Notes: generated by a model not told the origin, from the letters alone. Positions 50,490-59,004 are shown, counted from the first letter of the stretch. The stretch: 63,553 bases of DNA from Solirubrobacterales bacterium (GCA_030152805.1 JASLIG010000072.1:1-63553); one strand, 5' to 3'. Translations and numbers: made by a program.

Positions 50490-51982
50490 GCCAGCCCCCG
50501 GCCGAGCGGCAGGGTGAAGGTAAACCCCTCCTCCTGCTCGCCGTAGAGACGTTGCAGCTCCAAGCGACAGAACGCGGCGGCGTGCTCGACCTCGGTCGCC
50601 GTGCGTTCCAGCTCTGCGGCGGAGCGAGCCGAGACCGTGACGAACCCCGCGAAGCGCATTTCGGCGTGACCGTCTGCCAGCTCCTCCTCTTTTCGCGCCG
50701 TCGCTTGCTGGCGACGGCGGATGCGCGCCGTGGTCATGAAACCCTGGCGCTCGCGCTGCAGCTCCTCGGTGACCTCGGCCGTACGTGCCGCCTCGGCCTT
50801 GCGGATGGCGACCGAGTGGGGGATCGGCTCGATGCAGACCGCGACCGTGCGCAGCGTCGTCGTCTGCATCAGAAGCGGCGTCAGGAAGGCCGGGCCGACG
50901 TCGCTGCGCGGCCAGCTCGCGATCCAGTAGGTCGTGTGGTGGGCGGAGTCGGTGCGGTAGGCGCTCCAGCTCGCCTCATCGGCTTGGGGACCCATCAGGG
51001 CCGGATCGACTCCCGCCCGATCGGACTCGCCGAGTCCCGCCCGTGCCCTTCCCTGGTGGCCAAAGGGGTCGAAGGCGTCGCGGATCGCCTCCGCATAGCG
51101 GCGCGGGCGCAAAAGCCCGAACACCGTCACCTCCGCGACCGAGAGCTGCTCGGCGAGGCTTTCGGCCTCGCGCAGGACCAGCTCGCATGCCGCCCGCTCG
51201 CCACCGCCCAGTCGGCGCAGCTCGCGGGCGCCGCGGCGCTCGTCGACCTGCAGGGCGAGCAGGATCTCGTGCTCTTGAGTCGCGGGAGCCGCCGACTCGA
51301 CCAGCTCGATGTAGGAGGCGACCAGGCCGGACTCAAGCGGCACCGCCCGATCGCGCTCGGCCTGCAGGTAGCCGGCCAGCTCATCGCCGGGCGCGGGCAA
51401 GGTCCGCTCGATCCACTGCAGCCGGCGGACCGGACTGCCGTCCCGCGCCATGCTGGCGAGGACCGAGCCCCAGGCGTCGAGCTTTCGCTCCTGCTCGGCG
51501 CCGTCGAGGAGGCCGAAGGCGCCTGCCCGCACGGCAAGCGCGGCGGTGTAGGTGCCGGCGGCGCGGTCGTGAAGGACACCGACGCGATCGGAGCCGTATG
51601 GGACCTCGAGCATCCGCAGGCCCACCAGCTCGCGCGGCAGGGAGCTCTCCCCGATCGCCGCGCCCTCGCCGCCGTGGCGAAAGCCCCCGCCCGGAGCCCG
51701 TGAGCGATAGCCGCGCTTTTGCTCGCGCGTGCGCAGCGCCCAGCGGATCCCGATCGGCGCCCACGCCTCCAGCGTGCGCCCCTCAAACGGCGCCAGGATC
51801 GCCGCCGCCGAAGTGCCCACCAAGACCAGCGCCACCACGAGGCCAATCCAGGAGCGCAGGGCGTAGAAGGCGGCGAGCCCAAGCGCGGCGGCGCCGGCCA
51901 GGGCCGCGACCTGGCCGAAGTCGAGCGGGCCGACGATGGCCCGCTTCTCCAGCGGGCCGAAGCGGTAGCGGCGCCCACTCAT
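50486..51982 (-). CDS. SCO6880/PrgI-type T4SS protein (VirB3-VirB4 N-terminal part)
   Basis: A 498-aa protein with two membrane helices at the N-terminus (FGQVAALAGAAALGLAAFYA, GLVVALVLVGTSAAAILAPF), as in PrgI/VirB3. The cytoplasmic part is similar to the N-terminal VirB4 domain of actinobacterial SCO6880-family proteins (VLHDRAAGTYTAALAVRAGA, LQWIERTLPAPGDELAGYLQ, HHTTYWIASWPRSDVGPAFL). It pairs with the ATPase encoded immediately downstream. 4-bp overlaps on both sides. Confidence 0.85.
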   Translation of the reverse strand: MSGRRYRFGPLEKRAIVGPLDFGQVAALAGAAALGLAAFYALRSWIGLVVALVLVGTSAAAILAPFEGRTLEAWAPIGIRWALRTREQKRGYRSRAPGGGFRHGGEGAAIGESSLPRELVGLRMLEVPYGSDRVGVLHDRAAGTYTAALAVRAGAFGLLDGAEQERKLDAWGSVLASMARDGSPVRRLQWIERTLPAPGDELAGYLQAERDRAVPLESGLVASYIELVESAAPATQEHEILLALQVDERRGARELRRLGGGERAACELVLREAESLAEQLSVAEVTVFGLLRPRRYAEAIRDAFDPFGHQGRARAGLGESDRAGVDPALMGPQADEASWSAYRTDSAHHTTYWIASWPRSDVGPAFLTPLLMQTTTLRTVAVCIEPIPHSVAIRKAEAARTAEVTEELQRERQGFMTTARIRRRQQATARKEEELADGHAEMRFAGFVTVSARSAAELERTATEVEHAAAFCRLELQRLYGEQEEGFTFTLPLGRGLA

Positions 51983-53643
51983 GCTTTGCCCCCGCCCGGG
52001 GGCTTGCCTGCCGCGCCTCCCTCGGCGCTCGGGCGCGGCGGTTTGTTCTCCATGCCCGGAGCCTTGCCTCCCTTTGCCTCGGCCGGCTCTGCCTGAGAGC
52101 TCGGCCGAGCCGGCGAGGCTCGGGGCGCTTCGCCGGAGGCGCTTTGCCCGGGACGCGGGGGCGGCGAGCTCTTGTTCGCGCCTGTCTCGCCGGCCGAGTC
52201 GCCCGAGCCCGCGCTGGCCTGCGCGGTGCCCGATCCGGCAAGGCGTCCGGCGCCGGCCTTGCTCCCCTTGGCGGCCGAGGCGCCAGCGGCCACGGGGAGA
52301 GCGACGGCGCCCGCCGCGCCGCCACCCTCACCAGCAGCTCCATCGGCTCCGGCACCGCCGCCCTCCGCTCCAGCGAACTTTGCCTTGGTGGAGCTATGGG
52401 AGGCACCGCCGCCACCCGCGCCGCCGCCCTTGGTGTCGTTGGCGGCCCAGTTGGCGTGCGCCGCGTGGCGCATCATCTGCATCGAAGAGCTGGCGGTTCG
52501 CATCGCCGTCCCGCCCGCGCCTTGGCGGTTGTAGGCGGAGCTAAGGGCTCCCTCTGCGAAGGGGAGGAGCTTGAACAGCATCAGCGGCGCAAAGCAGGCG
52601 AGCAGCAAGAGCGCCCCTGCGGCCAGGACGTGCTCGACTTTGCCCCCGGTATTGACCAGCAGGCTCGTCGCGAGCGCGACGATCGCGACGATGACGAACT
52701 TCGAGGAGACGATGACCACGACCAGCTCGGCCGTGCGGCGCAGCGCGCCCATCCAACGCGGCCAAATCGAGGCGGCGATCGCGAACGGCATGAACAGGGC
52801 CACGACGTAGATCGCCGCATCGCGCATCAGCAGCTCGATCCAGACCAGGAAGGCGGCGAAGGCGGCGACGATTGCGGCGATGAAGCCGACGAACAGCGGT
52901 ACCTCCACTGACCCCGCGGCGGCTGTCGCGGCGGCGCCCGCGGCCCCGTTGCCCGAGGCCGCGCCGCCCACCGCGCCCGCCTCCGCGCCCGCTTCGGCGA
53001 GCGCTTTGACGGCGCCCTGAAAGAAGCCCCGCGTATCGCGTGCGGTGGAATGGGCGATGGCCTCACAGAAGCCATCGGTCGTCGCGATCAGCAGTTGCAC
53101 CACGACGTAGGCGGCGCTCGTCGCGAGGGCCGCCACCGGCACATGCACCAAGAAGACCCGCAAGAGCATCCCCGCATCGCCGCGCCCCAAACTCTCGATC
53201 ACGGCGAAGATCAGCATCAGCAATGCCAGCACGACGGCTATCGCCGCCATCTGGCGGTACTGGCGCAAAAATCCCTTGCTGAGCAGGTCAGGCGAGGTCG
53301 TCTTGTTCATCAGCTCGACCACTTCGCCCAGCAGCCACACCGCGCCATCGGTGGCCCAGGTCGTGATCTGGTTAAAGACGCCCCTGCCGATCGAGTCCGC
53401 CGCGTCTTTCAGCGGGTCAAGAACGCCGTCTGCGACTCCGAGTACGGGGTCGGTGATCGCGTCGCAGGCATCGCCGACCGGGTTGCCGATTCCGATCGCC
53501 CCGGTGACCGCTCCCACGGGGGAGGCGCCCACGTCACAGGCGATATTGGCCCTCGCCTCCGGCGGGTCGGGATTGCCGAGACTCACCACGAGCGCGAGGG
53601 CAAGGGCGCCGAGGAGGGCGCCGGGCCTACGGAGCCACGCCAT
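51979..53643 (-). CDS. TrbL/VirB6-like polytopic T4SS channel protein
   Basis: A 554-aa protein: signal sequence (GALLGALALALVVSLGN), a luminal part, about six membrane spans between residues 125 and 390 (such as AAIAVVLALLMLIFAVIESL and LVVVIVSSKFVIVAIVALAT), then a cytoplasmic or extracytoplasmic Gly/Ala/Ser/Pro-rich tail of 160 residues. Typical of VirB6/TrbL in Gram-positive conjugation. The start overlaps the preceding gene by 17 bp; the stop overlaps the SCO6880-type gene by 4 bp. Confidence 0.85.
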   Translation of the reverse strand: MAWLRRPGALLGALALALVVSLGNPDPPEARANIACDVGASPVGAVTGAIGIGNPVGDACDAITDPVLGVADGVLDPLKDAADSIGRGVFNQITTWATDGAVWLLGEVVELMNKTTSPDLLSKGFLRQYRQMAAIAVVLALLMLIFAVIESLGRGDAGMLLRVFLVHVPVAALATSAAYVVVQLLIATTDGFCEAIAHSTARDTRGFFQGAVKALAEAGAEAGAVGGAASGNGAAGAAATAAAGSVEVPLFVGFIAAIVAAFAAFLVWIELLMRDAAIYVVALFMPFAIAASIWPRWMGALRRTAELVVVIVSSKFVIVAIVALATSLLVNTGGKVEHVLAAGALLLLACFAPLMLFKLLPFAEGALSSAYNRQGAGGTAMRTASSSMQMMRHAAHANWAANDTKGGGAGGGGASHSSTKAKFAGAEGGGAGADGAAGEGGGAAGAVALPVAAGASAAKGSKAGAGRLAGSGTAQASAGSGDSAGETGANKSSPPPRPGQSASGEAPRASPARPSSQAEPAEAKGGKAPGMENKPPRPSAEGGAAGKPPGGGKA

Positions 53644-54277
53644 AGCGGTGCAGCTCCTCTGTCAGTTCGAGCAGGCTGAGCCCTTCGCCGCCGCGCCGCG
53701 CGAAGGCCATGCGCGGCGTCGGTCCAAAGGAGGCGCGGGTGTCGGCGATCTTCCAGTCGCCCTGCGTCCAGACCAAGACCGTTCGGGCCAGTCCGAAGAA
53801 CGCCGTCGGTTCGATCGAGGAGGCGTTGCCGAGCAGGGTGAAGCCCCAGGTTTGGACGACCGCCCGAGCGGGCGTATAGGAGAGGAGCCGGTAGGAGACC
53901 GGCACGCCGAAAAAGACGCTCGGCACGCCCACGCGCAGCTCTTCGCCGAAGGCTCCGGCGGCGAGGCGCTCGGTGCCCGGCCGGTTGGCTTCGAGCATGA
54001 CCGGGGCAAAGTCGGAAGTCGCGACGACTTCGATCCGCCGTCGCAGCTCCTTCCTGCCCAAGATCGCCTTGTCGGCAAACGCCTCCTGGTAGGCCCCCGC
54101 GGCGAGGATCGCGCCCTGGCGGGTGCGAGAAAAGCCGATCCCCACCCCGGCCGATTCGTTGGTGGGGCCGGGGGAGGGGAGAGCGGCTTCAGGAGAAGCA
54201 GAAGAGGAGGGAGCGCTTGCGCGCCCGACCAAGACGCCGAGGACAAGGGCCAGGAGAACCGCGATAGCGAGTCGCAT
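53627..54277 (-). CDS. Conjugal transfer protein, possible VirB8/TcpC-like
   Basis: A 216-aa protein from the ATG at 54275-54277: a hydrophobic N-terminal anchor (LAIAVLLALVLGVLVGRASA), a Pro/Ser linker and a soluble domain (AILAAGAYQEAFADKAILGR, YRLLSYTPARAVVQTWGFTL, TVLVWTQGDWKIADTRA) with the alpha-then-beta order of NTF2-like VirB8/TcpC proteins. Position between the pilin-like and TrbL-like genes agrees. The long frame upstream to 54835 overlaps the pilin-like gene and is not used. Confidence 0.65.
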   Translation of the reverse strand: MRLAIAVLLALVLGVLVGRASAPSSSASPEAALPSPGPTNESAGVGIGFSRTRQGAILAAGAYQEAFADKAILGRKELRRRIEVVATSDFAPVMLEANRPGTERLAAGAFGEELRVGVPSVFFGVPVSYRLLSYTPARAVVQTWGFTLLGNASSIEPTAFFGLARTVLVWTQGDWKIADTRASFGPTPRMAFARRGGEGLSLLELTEELHRYGVAP

Positions 54278-54279
54278 CG

Positions 54280-54603
54280 CTAGGGGTGAACGGCGGTGCC
54301 GGCGTCGAAGAAGAAGTTGATGACCGCCGCGGCGGCGCCGATGCCAAAGGCGCCGCCGACGCCCTTCAGCATCCGCATCTTGCCGTCGTCGGCCTGGCTG
54401 TAGTTGTTGGAGCGGCTGCCGAAGCCCCACTGCGCCGCGCCCCAGAGCACGGCGCCGACGCAGGCCATCAGGCCGAACGCCGCCGCGCCGTTGATCAGCT
54501 TTTGCGCCGCGTCGCCCCCCGGAAGCCCGCCGGGGTTGGGGTTGACGCTGACCGCCGCGAGGGCCTTGAGGGCTTGCAGCTCGGCTAGCTGTGCGAGGAA
54601 CAC
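54280..54603 (-). CDS. Small two-helix T4SS protein (VirB2/TrbC-like, DUF6112-type)
   Basis: A 107-aa protein: GGDAAQKLINGAAAFGLMAC and GVGGAFGIGAAAAVINFFFD form two hydrophobic helices around a polar loop (GSRSNNYSQADDGKMRML). This matches the pilin-like small membrane proteins of actinobacterial conjugative elements. GTG start with AAAGGAGGCGAAAG upstream. It is the first structural gene of the operon and lies about 100 bp after the sigma-like gene. Confidence 0.75.
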   Translation of the reverse strand: MFLAQLAELQALKALAAVSVNPNPGGLPGGDAAQKLINGAAAFGLMACVGAVLWGAAQWGFGSRSNNYSQADDGKMRMLKGVGGAFGIGAAAAVINFFFDAGTAVHP

Positions 54604-54704
54604 CTTTCGCCTCCTTTGTCGCCTGTTTGCGCGTGCAGATGGCGAACGTCAGAAGCGGGCGCCCAGCGCCCCCGGCAATTTCAAGGAGCCTCCTCGGCGG
54701 ACCC

Positions 54705-55925
54705 CTACAGGCCGAACTCAGACGCAGCCTGGGAGCCAGAGCGCGAGCGCGAGGAGCCCGGTGGGGGCGGAGCGGGTGCGGGTTCCGCTGGCGCTTCGGC
54801 GGGCGCCGTGCTTTCGGCCGAGCGGTTCGGGCCAAAGTTGTTGTCGCCGAACTCGTCTGCGCTCTGCTCGCCGCTCGCCCGCGGGAAGCGCGAGCGTGAA
54901 CGGCGCTCCTGCCGCTCGGCTGGCTTCACCGGCTCGGTGTCCTTGGGCGCCTGGCTCGAATCCGGCTGTGTCGGGAGCGCCAGTTCAGGTGTGCTCGGCG
55001 TTGGCGCCGCTATCGGTGCGCTTGAGATTCTCCTCGTATTCGCGGCGCGGGGCTTGTGCGGCGCGGTCGAGTCGGGAAGCCAGCTCCCGAGCCCGGGACC
55101 AACGGCGCCCGAGCCGAGCAGGCCACAGACGAGCACGCCTGCAGTCGCGCCGCAGTAGCCAAGGACGCGCCCGCCTCCCCCGGCGGCAGCCGCGTTGCCC
55201 GCATCGGCGAAGGGAGAGAGCCGTCGCGCCAGCTCGCCGAGCCGATGCGCGGCGATGCTTGCCGCTTCGGTTCCAAGCGCAACCGCTTCGCGCAAGGGGT
55301 CCCGAAGGGCGAGCAAGGACCGCCGCCCTTCCGCATTGAGGACGGCCCAGGCAGCGGGTCCGAGGATGGCCGGGCTGAGTAGGGTTCGATCGCCGACGAG
55401 GGCGAGCATTTTCTCCATCGCTGCCCTGTGATGGCGATCGGCCGCCGACTTTCGCCAGCCGAGCTTTCGGCCGGCCTCCCTGATCGAGTGGTTCTCGTAG
55501 TAGACGAGCGCGAGCAGCTCTTGCTCCTTCTCGGGGAGATGGCTGAGTGCCTCTTGCAGGCGGCTTTGCCGGTCATGGTCAAGCGCCTGTCGTTCAGGGT
55601 CCGGCGTCGATTCGTCGGGCAGGTGAAAGACGGCATCGAGCGATGCCGTGGGCGGCCTTCGACTTTCCGCGTCGAGCAGGTTCTGGGCCCGCCAGTAGAC
55701 GCAGTTGAGAAGCCAGCCGACCGGGTTTCGCGCGGGCGGGTTGTCCTTCAGCCAGGCCGCGTACTCGATGTTTGCCTGAGCGAGAAGGTCCCTGGCGTTC
55801 TTGGTGATCCAAGCCGCCGAGAAGTTTTTGGCGAGGATCAGCCTCGCGCCGCGCTCGGCCTCGCGGAATTGATCGGCGGTAACGCCCCTTGCTCCTCCCT
55901 CCGCCTTGGCGGACTTCGCTCCCAC
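54705..55925 (-). CDS. Membrane-anchored sigma-70-family protein of the transfer operon
   Basis: A 406-aa protein. Residues 15-80 match sigma region 2 (WITKNARDLLAQANIEYAAW, ARNPVGWLLNCVYWRAQNLL). Residues 105-165 match region 4 (LSHLPEKEQELLALVYYENH, SIREAGRKLGWRKSAADRHH). A membrane helix follows at about 250-272 (YCGATAGVLVCGLLGSG), then an outside Pro/Ala/Ser-rich tail ending AASEFGL. ECF sigma factors normally lack this C-terminal half. It could sense an outside signal and start transfer-gene transcription, possibly after cleavage; that is inference. First gene of the operon. Confidence 0.8.
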   Translation of the reverse strand: MGAKSAKAEGGARGVTADQFREAERGARLILAKNFSAAWITKNARDLLAQANIEYAAWLKDNPPARNPVGWLLNCVYWRAQNLLDAESRRPPTASLDAVFHLPDESTPDPERQALDHDRQSRLQEALSHLPEKEQELLALVYYENHSIREAGRKLGWRKSAADRHHRAAMEKMLALVGDRTLLSPAILGPAAWAVLNAEGRRSLLALRDPLREAVALGTEAASIAAHRLGELARRLSPFADAGNAAAAGGGGRVLGYCGATAGVLVCGLLGSGAVGPGLGSWLPDSTAPHKPRAANTRRISSAPIAAPTPSTPELALPTQPDSSQAPKDTEPVKPAERQERRSRSRFPRASGEQSADEFGDNNFGPNRSAESTAPAEAPAEPAPAPPPPGSSRSRSGSQAASEFGL

Positions 55926-56080
55926 GCAGATCCAACCTCAGGAGCGATTCCGAGGTTCGGCCGAGGCCGCGCCGAGGGCCTCAAACATTCGTTTGCCGGT
56001 GCCGCGGGCAGCCCTCCTGGCTGCTAGCGCGCGAACTGGCCGGGGCGCTGTCGGCCGGCGACTGACGGGCACCTCTGCCC

Positions 56081-57139
56081 GTGAGCGCCAAGGCCGATCA
56101 ATCGCATCTCCTCCTCGCCCTGATCGCGGCGCCAGTTGTCGGGCTCTTCGGCCTGATCCTCGCAGCCGTTTGCATCGCCCTCGCCTTCGGCGGAGCCGGC
56201 GGGTGCGCAGGCGCAGGCGCTCTCACGGGCAGCGTCAAAGGAGTCCCTGCCAAGCTGATCCCGATCTACCAGCAGGCCGTCGCGAAGTATCGGCTCGGCC
56301 AAAGGGGGCCGGCGATCCTCGCCGCGATCAACTGGGAGGAGACCGGCTTTGGCACGAACCTCGGCGTCTCCTCAGCCGAAGCCGAAGGGTGGATGCAGTT
56401 CCTGCCGTCGAGCTGGGAAGCCTTCGGAGTCGATGGCAACGGGGATGGGGTCAAGGACCCCTACAACCCCTGGGATGCGATCTTTGCTGCCGCCCGACTC
56501 CTGCGCCACCTGGGCGCCCCCGGCAACTGGCACGACGCGATCTTCGGCTACAACCATGCCGAGTGGTACGTCGAAGACGTCCTGGCCGACGCCGAGAAAT
56601 TCGGCGGCGCAACCGCTGCGAGCGTCGAAGGCACGTGCTCGCCGGGCAGCGGGAACGCCGCCCTTCGCGGGGTTCAGACGCTGTATGGGCCGCGTGCCTT
56701 CAAGCCCCTTCCCGCCAAGTACTGGGTCGGTGAAGGGGCGCCCGAGTCCGTCGACGCGCGCATATGGCTCGACGCCGTTTGGCTTTTGCAGACCTATGAC
56801 CTGCGTGTCAGCGCCGCCCGCGAGGCTGGACACGAAACCCACGGAGACGGGACCGCGATGGACCTGGTTCCGGCTGCGGGGCATGGATGGGATGAGACAG
56901 CGCGGCGCGCCGCCGAAGACCTCGGCTGGATCGAAAGCTGCGGAGACGTCGGTGTCGCGCCCGCCTGTCCGCTCGTGCCGGCGATCCGCTTCGTCGGCTA
57001 CAACGGCTACCCCGAGCATGGAGACCCATGGCATGGCGCCGAATACCCCCACCTGCACGTCTCCTGGGAAAGCCCAATCCATCGCTGTCCCGGTCTATGC
57101 GCCCCCCGGGAATGGGTGAAGGTTTTTCCGGTGTCCTGA
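56081..57139 (+). CDS. Bifunctional wall hydrolase: SLT transglycosylase plus M15-like peptidase
   Basis: A 352-aa protein. A membrane anchor covers residues 8-42. The lytic transglycosylase domain contains AILAAINWEETGFGTNLGVS (catalytic Glu), EGWMQFLPSSWEAFGVDGNG and IFGYNHAEWYV. After a Cys-containing linker the C-terminal domain has ETHGDGTAMDLVPA and YPHLHVSWES, the H-x6-D and HxH zinc motifs of M15/VanY-type peptidases. It would open peptidoglycan for the conjugation channel. GTG start at 56081. It is divergent from the sigma-like gene. Confidence 0.85.
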   Translation: MSAKADQSHLLLALIAAPVVGLFGLILAAVCIALAFGGAGGCAGAGALTGSVKGVPAKLIPIYQQAVAKYRLGQRGPAILAAINWEETGFGTNLGVSSAEAEGWMQFLPSSWEAFGVDGNGDGVKDPYNPWDAIFAAARLLRHLGAPGNWHDAIFGYNHAEWYVEDVLADAEKFGGATAASVEGTCSPGSGNAALRGVQTLYGPRAFKPLPAKYWVGEGAPESVDARIWLDAVWLLQTYDLRVSAAREAGHETHGDGTAMDLVPAAGHGWDETARRAAEDLGWIESCGDVGVAPACPLVPAIRFVGYNGYPEHGDPWHGAEYPHLHVSWESPIHRCPGLCAPREWVKVFPVS

Positions 57140-57620
57140 CCCCAACCCGCACGCAATTCAGCGAAAGTCTGTGTAGCGATCTCGGCCGACTGTCCTGGCG
57201 CAGGCGAACTCATGTCTGTTCCACCCCGCGGCCTTCGCCAGGCGCTGGACACCCCGAGCAGGCAGCCGGAACGCTAAAGGCCGCGCCACCAAACCCAAGT
57301 CCCCGCAGCGGCGCGCGCGGAAGGCTCAAAAGTTGGAGCTAGCCCGCGTCGAAGGACGCGATGCGACGGACTGTGGCCAACGAAAGCTGGCAACTGACGT
57401 AGTGTCTTCGACCGATTCGGTAGGTCTGGAGAATCTGGGGCGACTGTACTGGAGACCATCTACCGTCCGCTAATCCGCGAGGTCACGATTGTTTTGCACT
57501 GGCGAGCGAAGATCTACCTACTCGGGTTCCTCAACTTTGAACCGAGCTCGTCGAGGATGGCTAACGGCAGGGCCAGACTCGTCGGTGATGTTGGATTCGC
57601 TTCTTGCCGCCGGTCGTGAT
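57140..57620. other. Non-coding stretch after the wall hydrolase
   Basis: I see no gene, RNA or strong repeat in this interval. Confidence 0.5.
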
Positions 57621-57653
57621 GCGCCCACGGGACCGGCGTGGTCCCGTGGGCGC
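57621..57653 (-). terminator. 14-bp perfect hairpin after the micro-ORF
   Basis: GCGCCCACGGGACC (57621-57634) and its complement (57640-57653) with a 5-nt loop; no T-run. It lies 9 bp after the stop of the minus-strand micro-ORF at 57663-57722 and would end that transcript. Confidence 0.6.
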
Positions 57654-57662
57654 GCCTAACGT

Positions 57663-57722
57663 TTACCGATGCTTCAAGACTTGCAGGCTCGGAATTATCG
57701 GCCTTACCAACGAGATGGTCAT
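57663..57722 (-). CDS. Micro-ORF with strong RBS and own terminator (MTISLVRPIIPSLQVLKHR)
   Basis: Twenty codons on the minus strand, preceded by GGGGAGGTGAGACC, an excellent Shine-Dalgarno. Upstream on the same strand is TACTAT in an A/T-rich stretch (near 57766-57771), a possible -10. The stop is followed by a 14-bp hairpin. The unit is divergent from the winged-helix gene at 57848. The product is hydrophobic in the middle and basic at the end. Candidate signalling or leader peptide. Confidence 0.5.
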   Translation of the reverse strand: MTISLVRPIIPSLQVLKHR

Positions 57723-57847
57723 GGTCTCACCTCCCCGCGAGGCGTTGAGTTACGGTTCGCCCAATAGTAAGGATATTTAAAGCGGAAGGCCGTTTTTGGC
57801 TCCGTATGCTGTATTGCCGGGGTCAACCTTGCTTACGGGAGGTCCGC

Positions 57848-58492
57848 TTGAAAAAAGTAGCCATAACGCGAAAGCCCGCATCGGAGCGCAAACGTCCGGC
57901 TGATGAGGCCGTGTCCTATGCGGTCGGGAATGGCACTCGGATCGAGGCGCTCGCGATCCTTGCCGAGGGCGAGTACAGCGCAAGCCAGATTGCCAAGATG
58001 CTCGGTCTCGACACCCAGCTGGTGAACAACCACATGCGCGAGCTGTTCGACTGCGGCTGTATCGAACCAACGGGAACAGCACAGGTCCGCAATGCAACCC
58101 AGCGCTTCTACAGGGCGCTGGCCACCCCGCACGTCTCCGATAATGCCTATCAGAAGATGCCTGTCGAGGCGCGGCGCGAAGTAATCAGCGTCCTTATCCA
58201 GGCGATCGTGGCCGAGACGCTGGCGTCACTCCGCGCGGGGAGGATGGAGGCTGATGACGATGTCGCACTTATGTGGGACTGCGTCAGCGTCGACAAGCAA
58301 GGAAGGCGTGAGATCTCAGCCGAAATCCAGGCTCTTTTCGGCCGGATTCTCGAGATCCAAGACGAGAGTGCCAGCCGTCTAGCCGAGTCCGGTGAGAGCG
58401 CCATCACCACCGTCGTATCGTTGACGGCGTTCGAGCGAAGCCGCCCTGGTCGTCCGGAGAAACTCTTCGCCTATCCGCCAGAGGAGTTCTGA
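57848..58492 (+). CDS. Winged-helix regulator (ArsR-like), copy 2
   Basis: A 214-aa protein from the TTG at 57848, preceded by GGGAGGT. wHTH: SYAVGNGTRIEALAILAEGE, YSASQIAKMLGLDTQLVNNH (recognition helix), then a wing (RFYRALATP). The C-terminal part (AYQKMPVEARREVISVLIQA, RRGRREISAEIQALFGRILE-like) parallels the regulator at 29991-30617 (MPVEARQTTYGLILQSAMAE), so the two are paralogues at opposite ends of the element. It is divergent from the micro-ORF and is followed by a hairpin. Confidence 0.75.
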   Translation: MKKVAITRKPASERKRPADEAVSYAVGNGTRIEALAILAEGEYSASQIAKMLGLDTQLVNNHMRELFDCGCIEPTGTAQVRNATQRFYRALATPHVSDNAYQKMPVEARREVISVLIQAIVAETLASLRAGRMEADDDVALMWDCVSVDKQGRREISAEIQALFGRILEIQDESASRLAESGESAITTVVSLTAFERSRPGRPEKLFAYPPEEF

Positions 58493-58500
58493 CCCGCGGT

Positions 58501-58538
58501 GCTGGCGAGACCGCATGTCGGGCCGGGATCTCGCCGGC
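58501..58538 (+). terminator. Hairpin after regulator copy 2
   Basis: GCTGGCGAGA (58501-58510) pairs with TCTCGCCGGC (58529-58538) with one G-T pair, 18-nt loop, 9 bp after the stop. Confidence 0.5.
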
Positions 58539-58686
58539 CCACCGAACCTAGTTTCCCTCAGTAGCCCTTCGGAATCGCACGGCGGGATCCCTGCCCGGAA
58601 GTGTGGTAGACATTCCCGGGGAATATTTTTGTTTATAGATAGGACTGCTTGAGTATCTAGGGAGGGACCTTGGCCTTGGGCCGGCT

Positions 58687-59004
58687 ATGAGCAAGCGAGT
58701 CTCATGGCGCCATTGGCGCACCGACCTGCTGGGACTTGCATGCCTGGTAGTCGTGGCGTATTGCCTCGCATCCTTCAGATGGTCGGGCATTGTGATCGTG
58801 ATGGTCGGAGTAGCGCTCTTCTGCGCCGTCTGCCCGCGCATGAAAGGCCCGTTTGGCTACATCAATGGCGCAACGAGGTTCGGCGGCAACCTTGACGAGC
58901 AGCAGGAAGTAATCCTGAGGGTGGAGATCACCGAGGTGGGGTCTGAGCAGCCTCAAGCCCAGGATCAGCGTCAGCCTTCCAGTAAAGAATCGCCCGAGGA
59001 TTGA
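58687..59004 (+). CDS. Small two-helix membrane protein
   Basis: A 105-aa protein: basic start (MSKRVSWRHWRTD), two membrane segments (LLGLACLVVVAYCLASF, SGIVIVMVGVALFCAVC), then a polar tail with GPFGYINGATRFGGN and a Gln/Ser/Glu-rich end. No family recognised. Upstream lies an A/T-rich stretch (AATATTTTTGTTTATAGATAG) that probably holds the promoter. It overlaps the end of the convergent small gene by 77 bp, so one of the two may be shorter or not real. Confidence 0.5.
   Translation: MSKRVSWRHWRTDLLGLACLVVVAYCLASFRWSGIVIVMVGVALFCAVCPRMKGPFGYINGATRFGGNLDEQQEVILRVEITEVGSEQPQAQDQRQPSSKESPED

Noticed and set aside
54278..54835. Extension of the VirB8-like protein to 402 aa
   Set aside because: It runs over the pilin-like gene, which has its own RBS; the membrane anchor begins at 54277.
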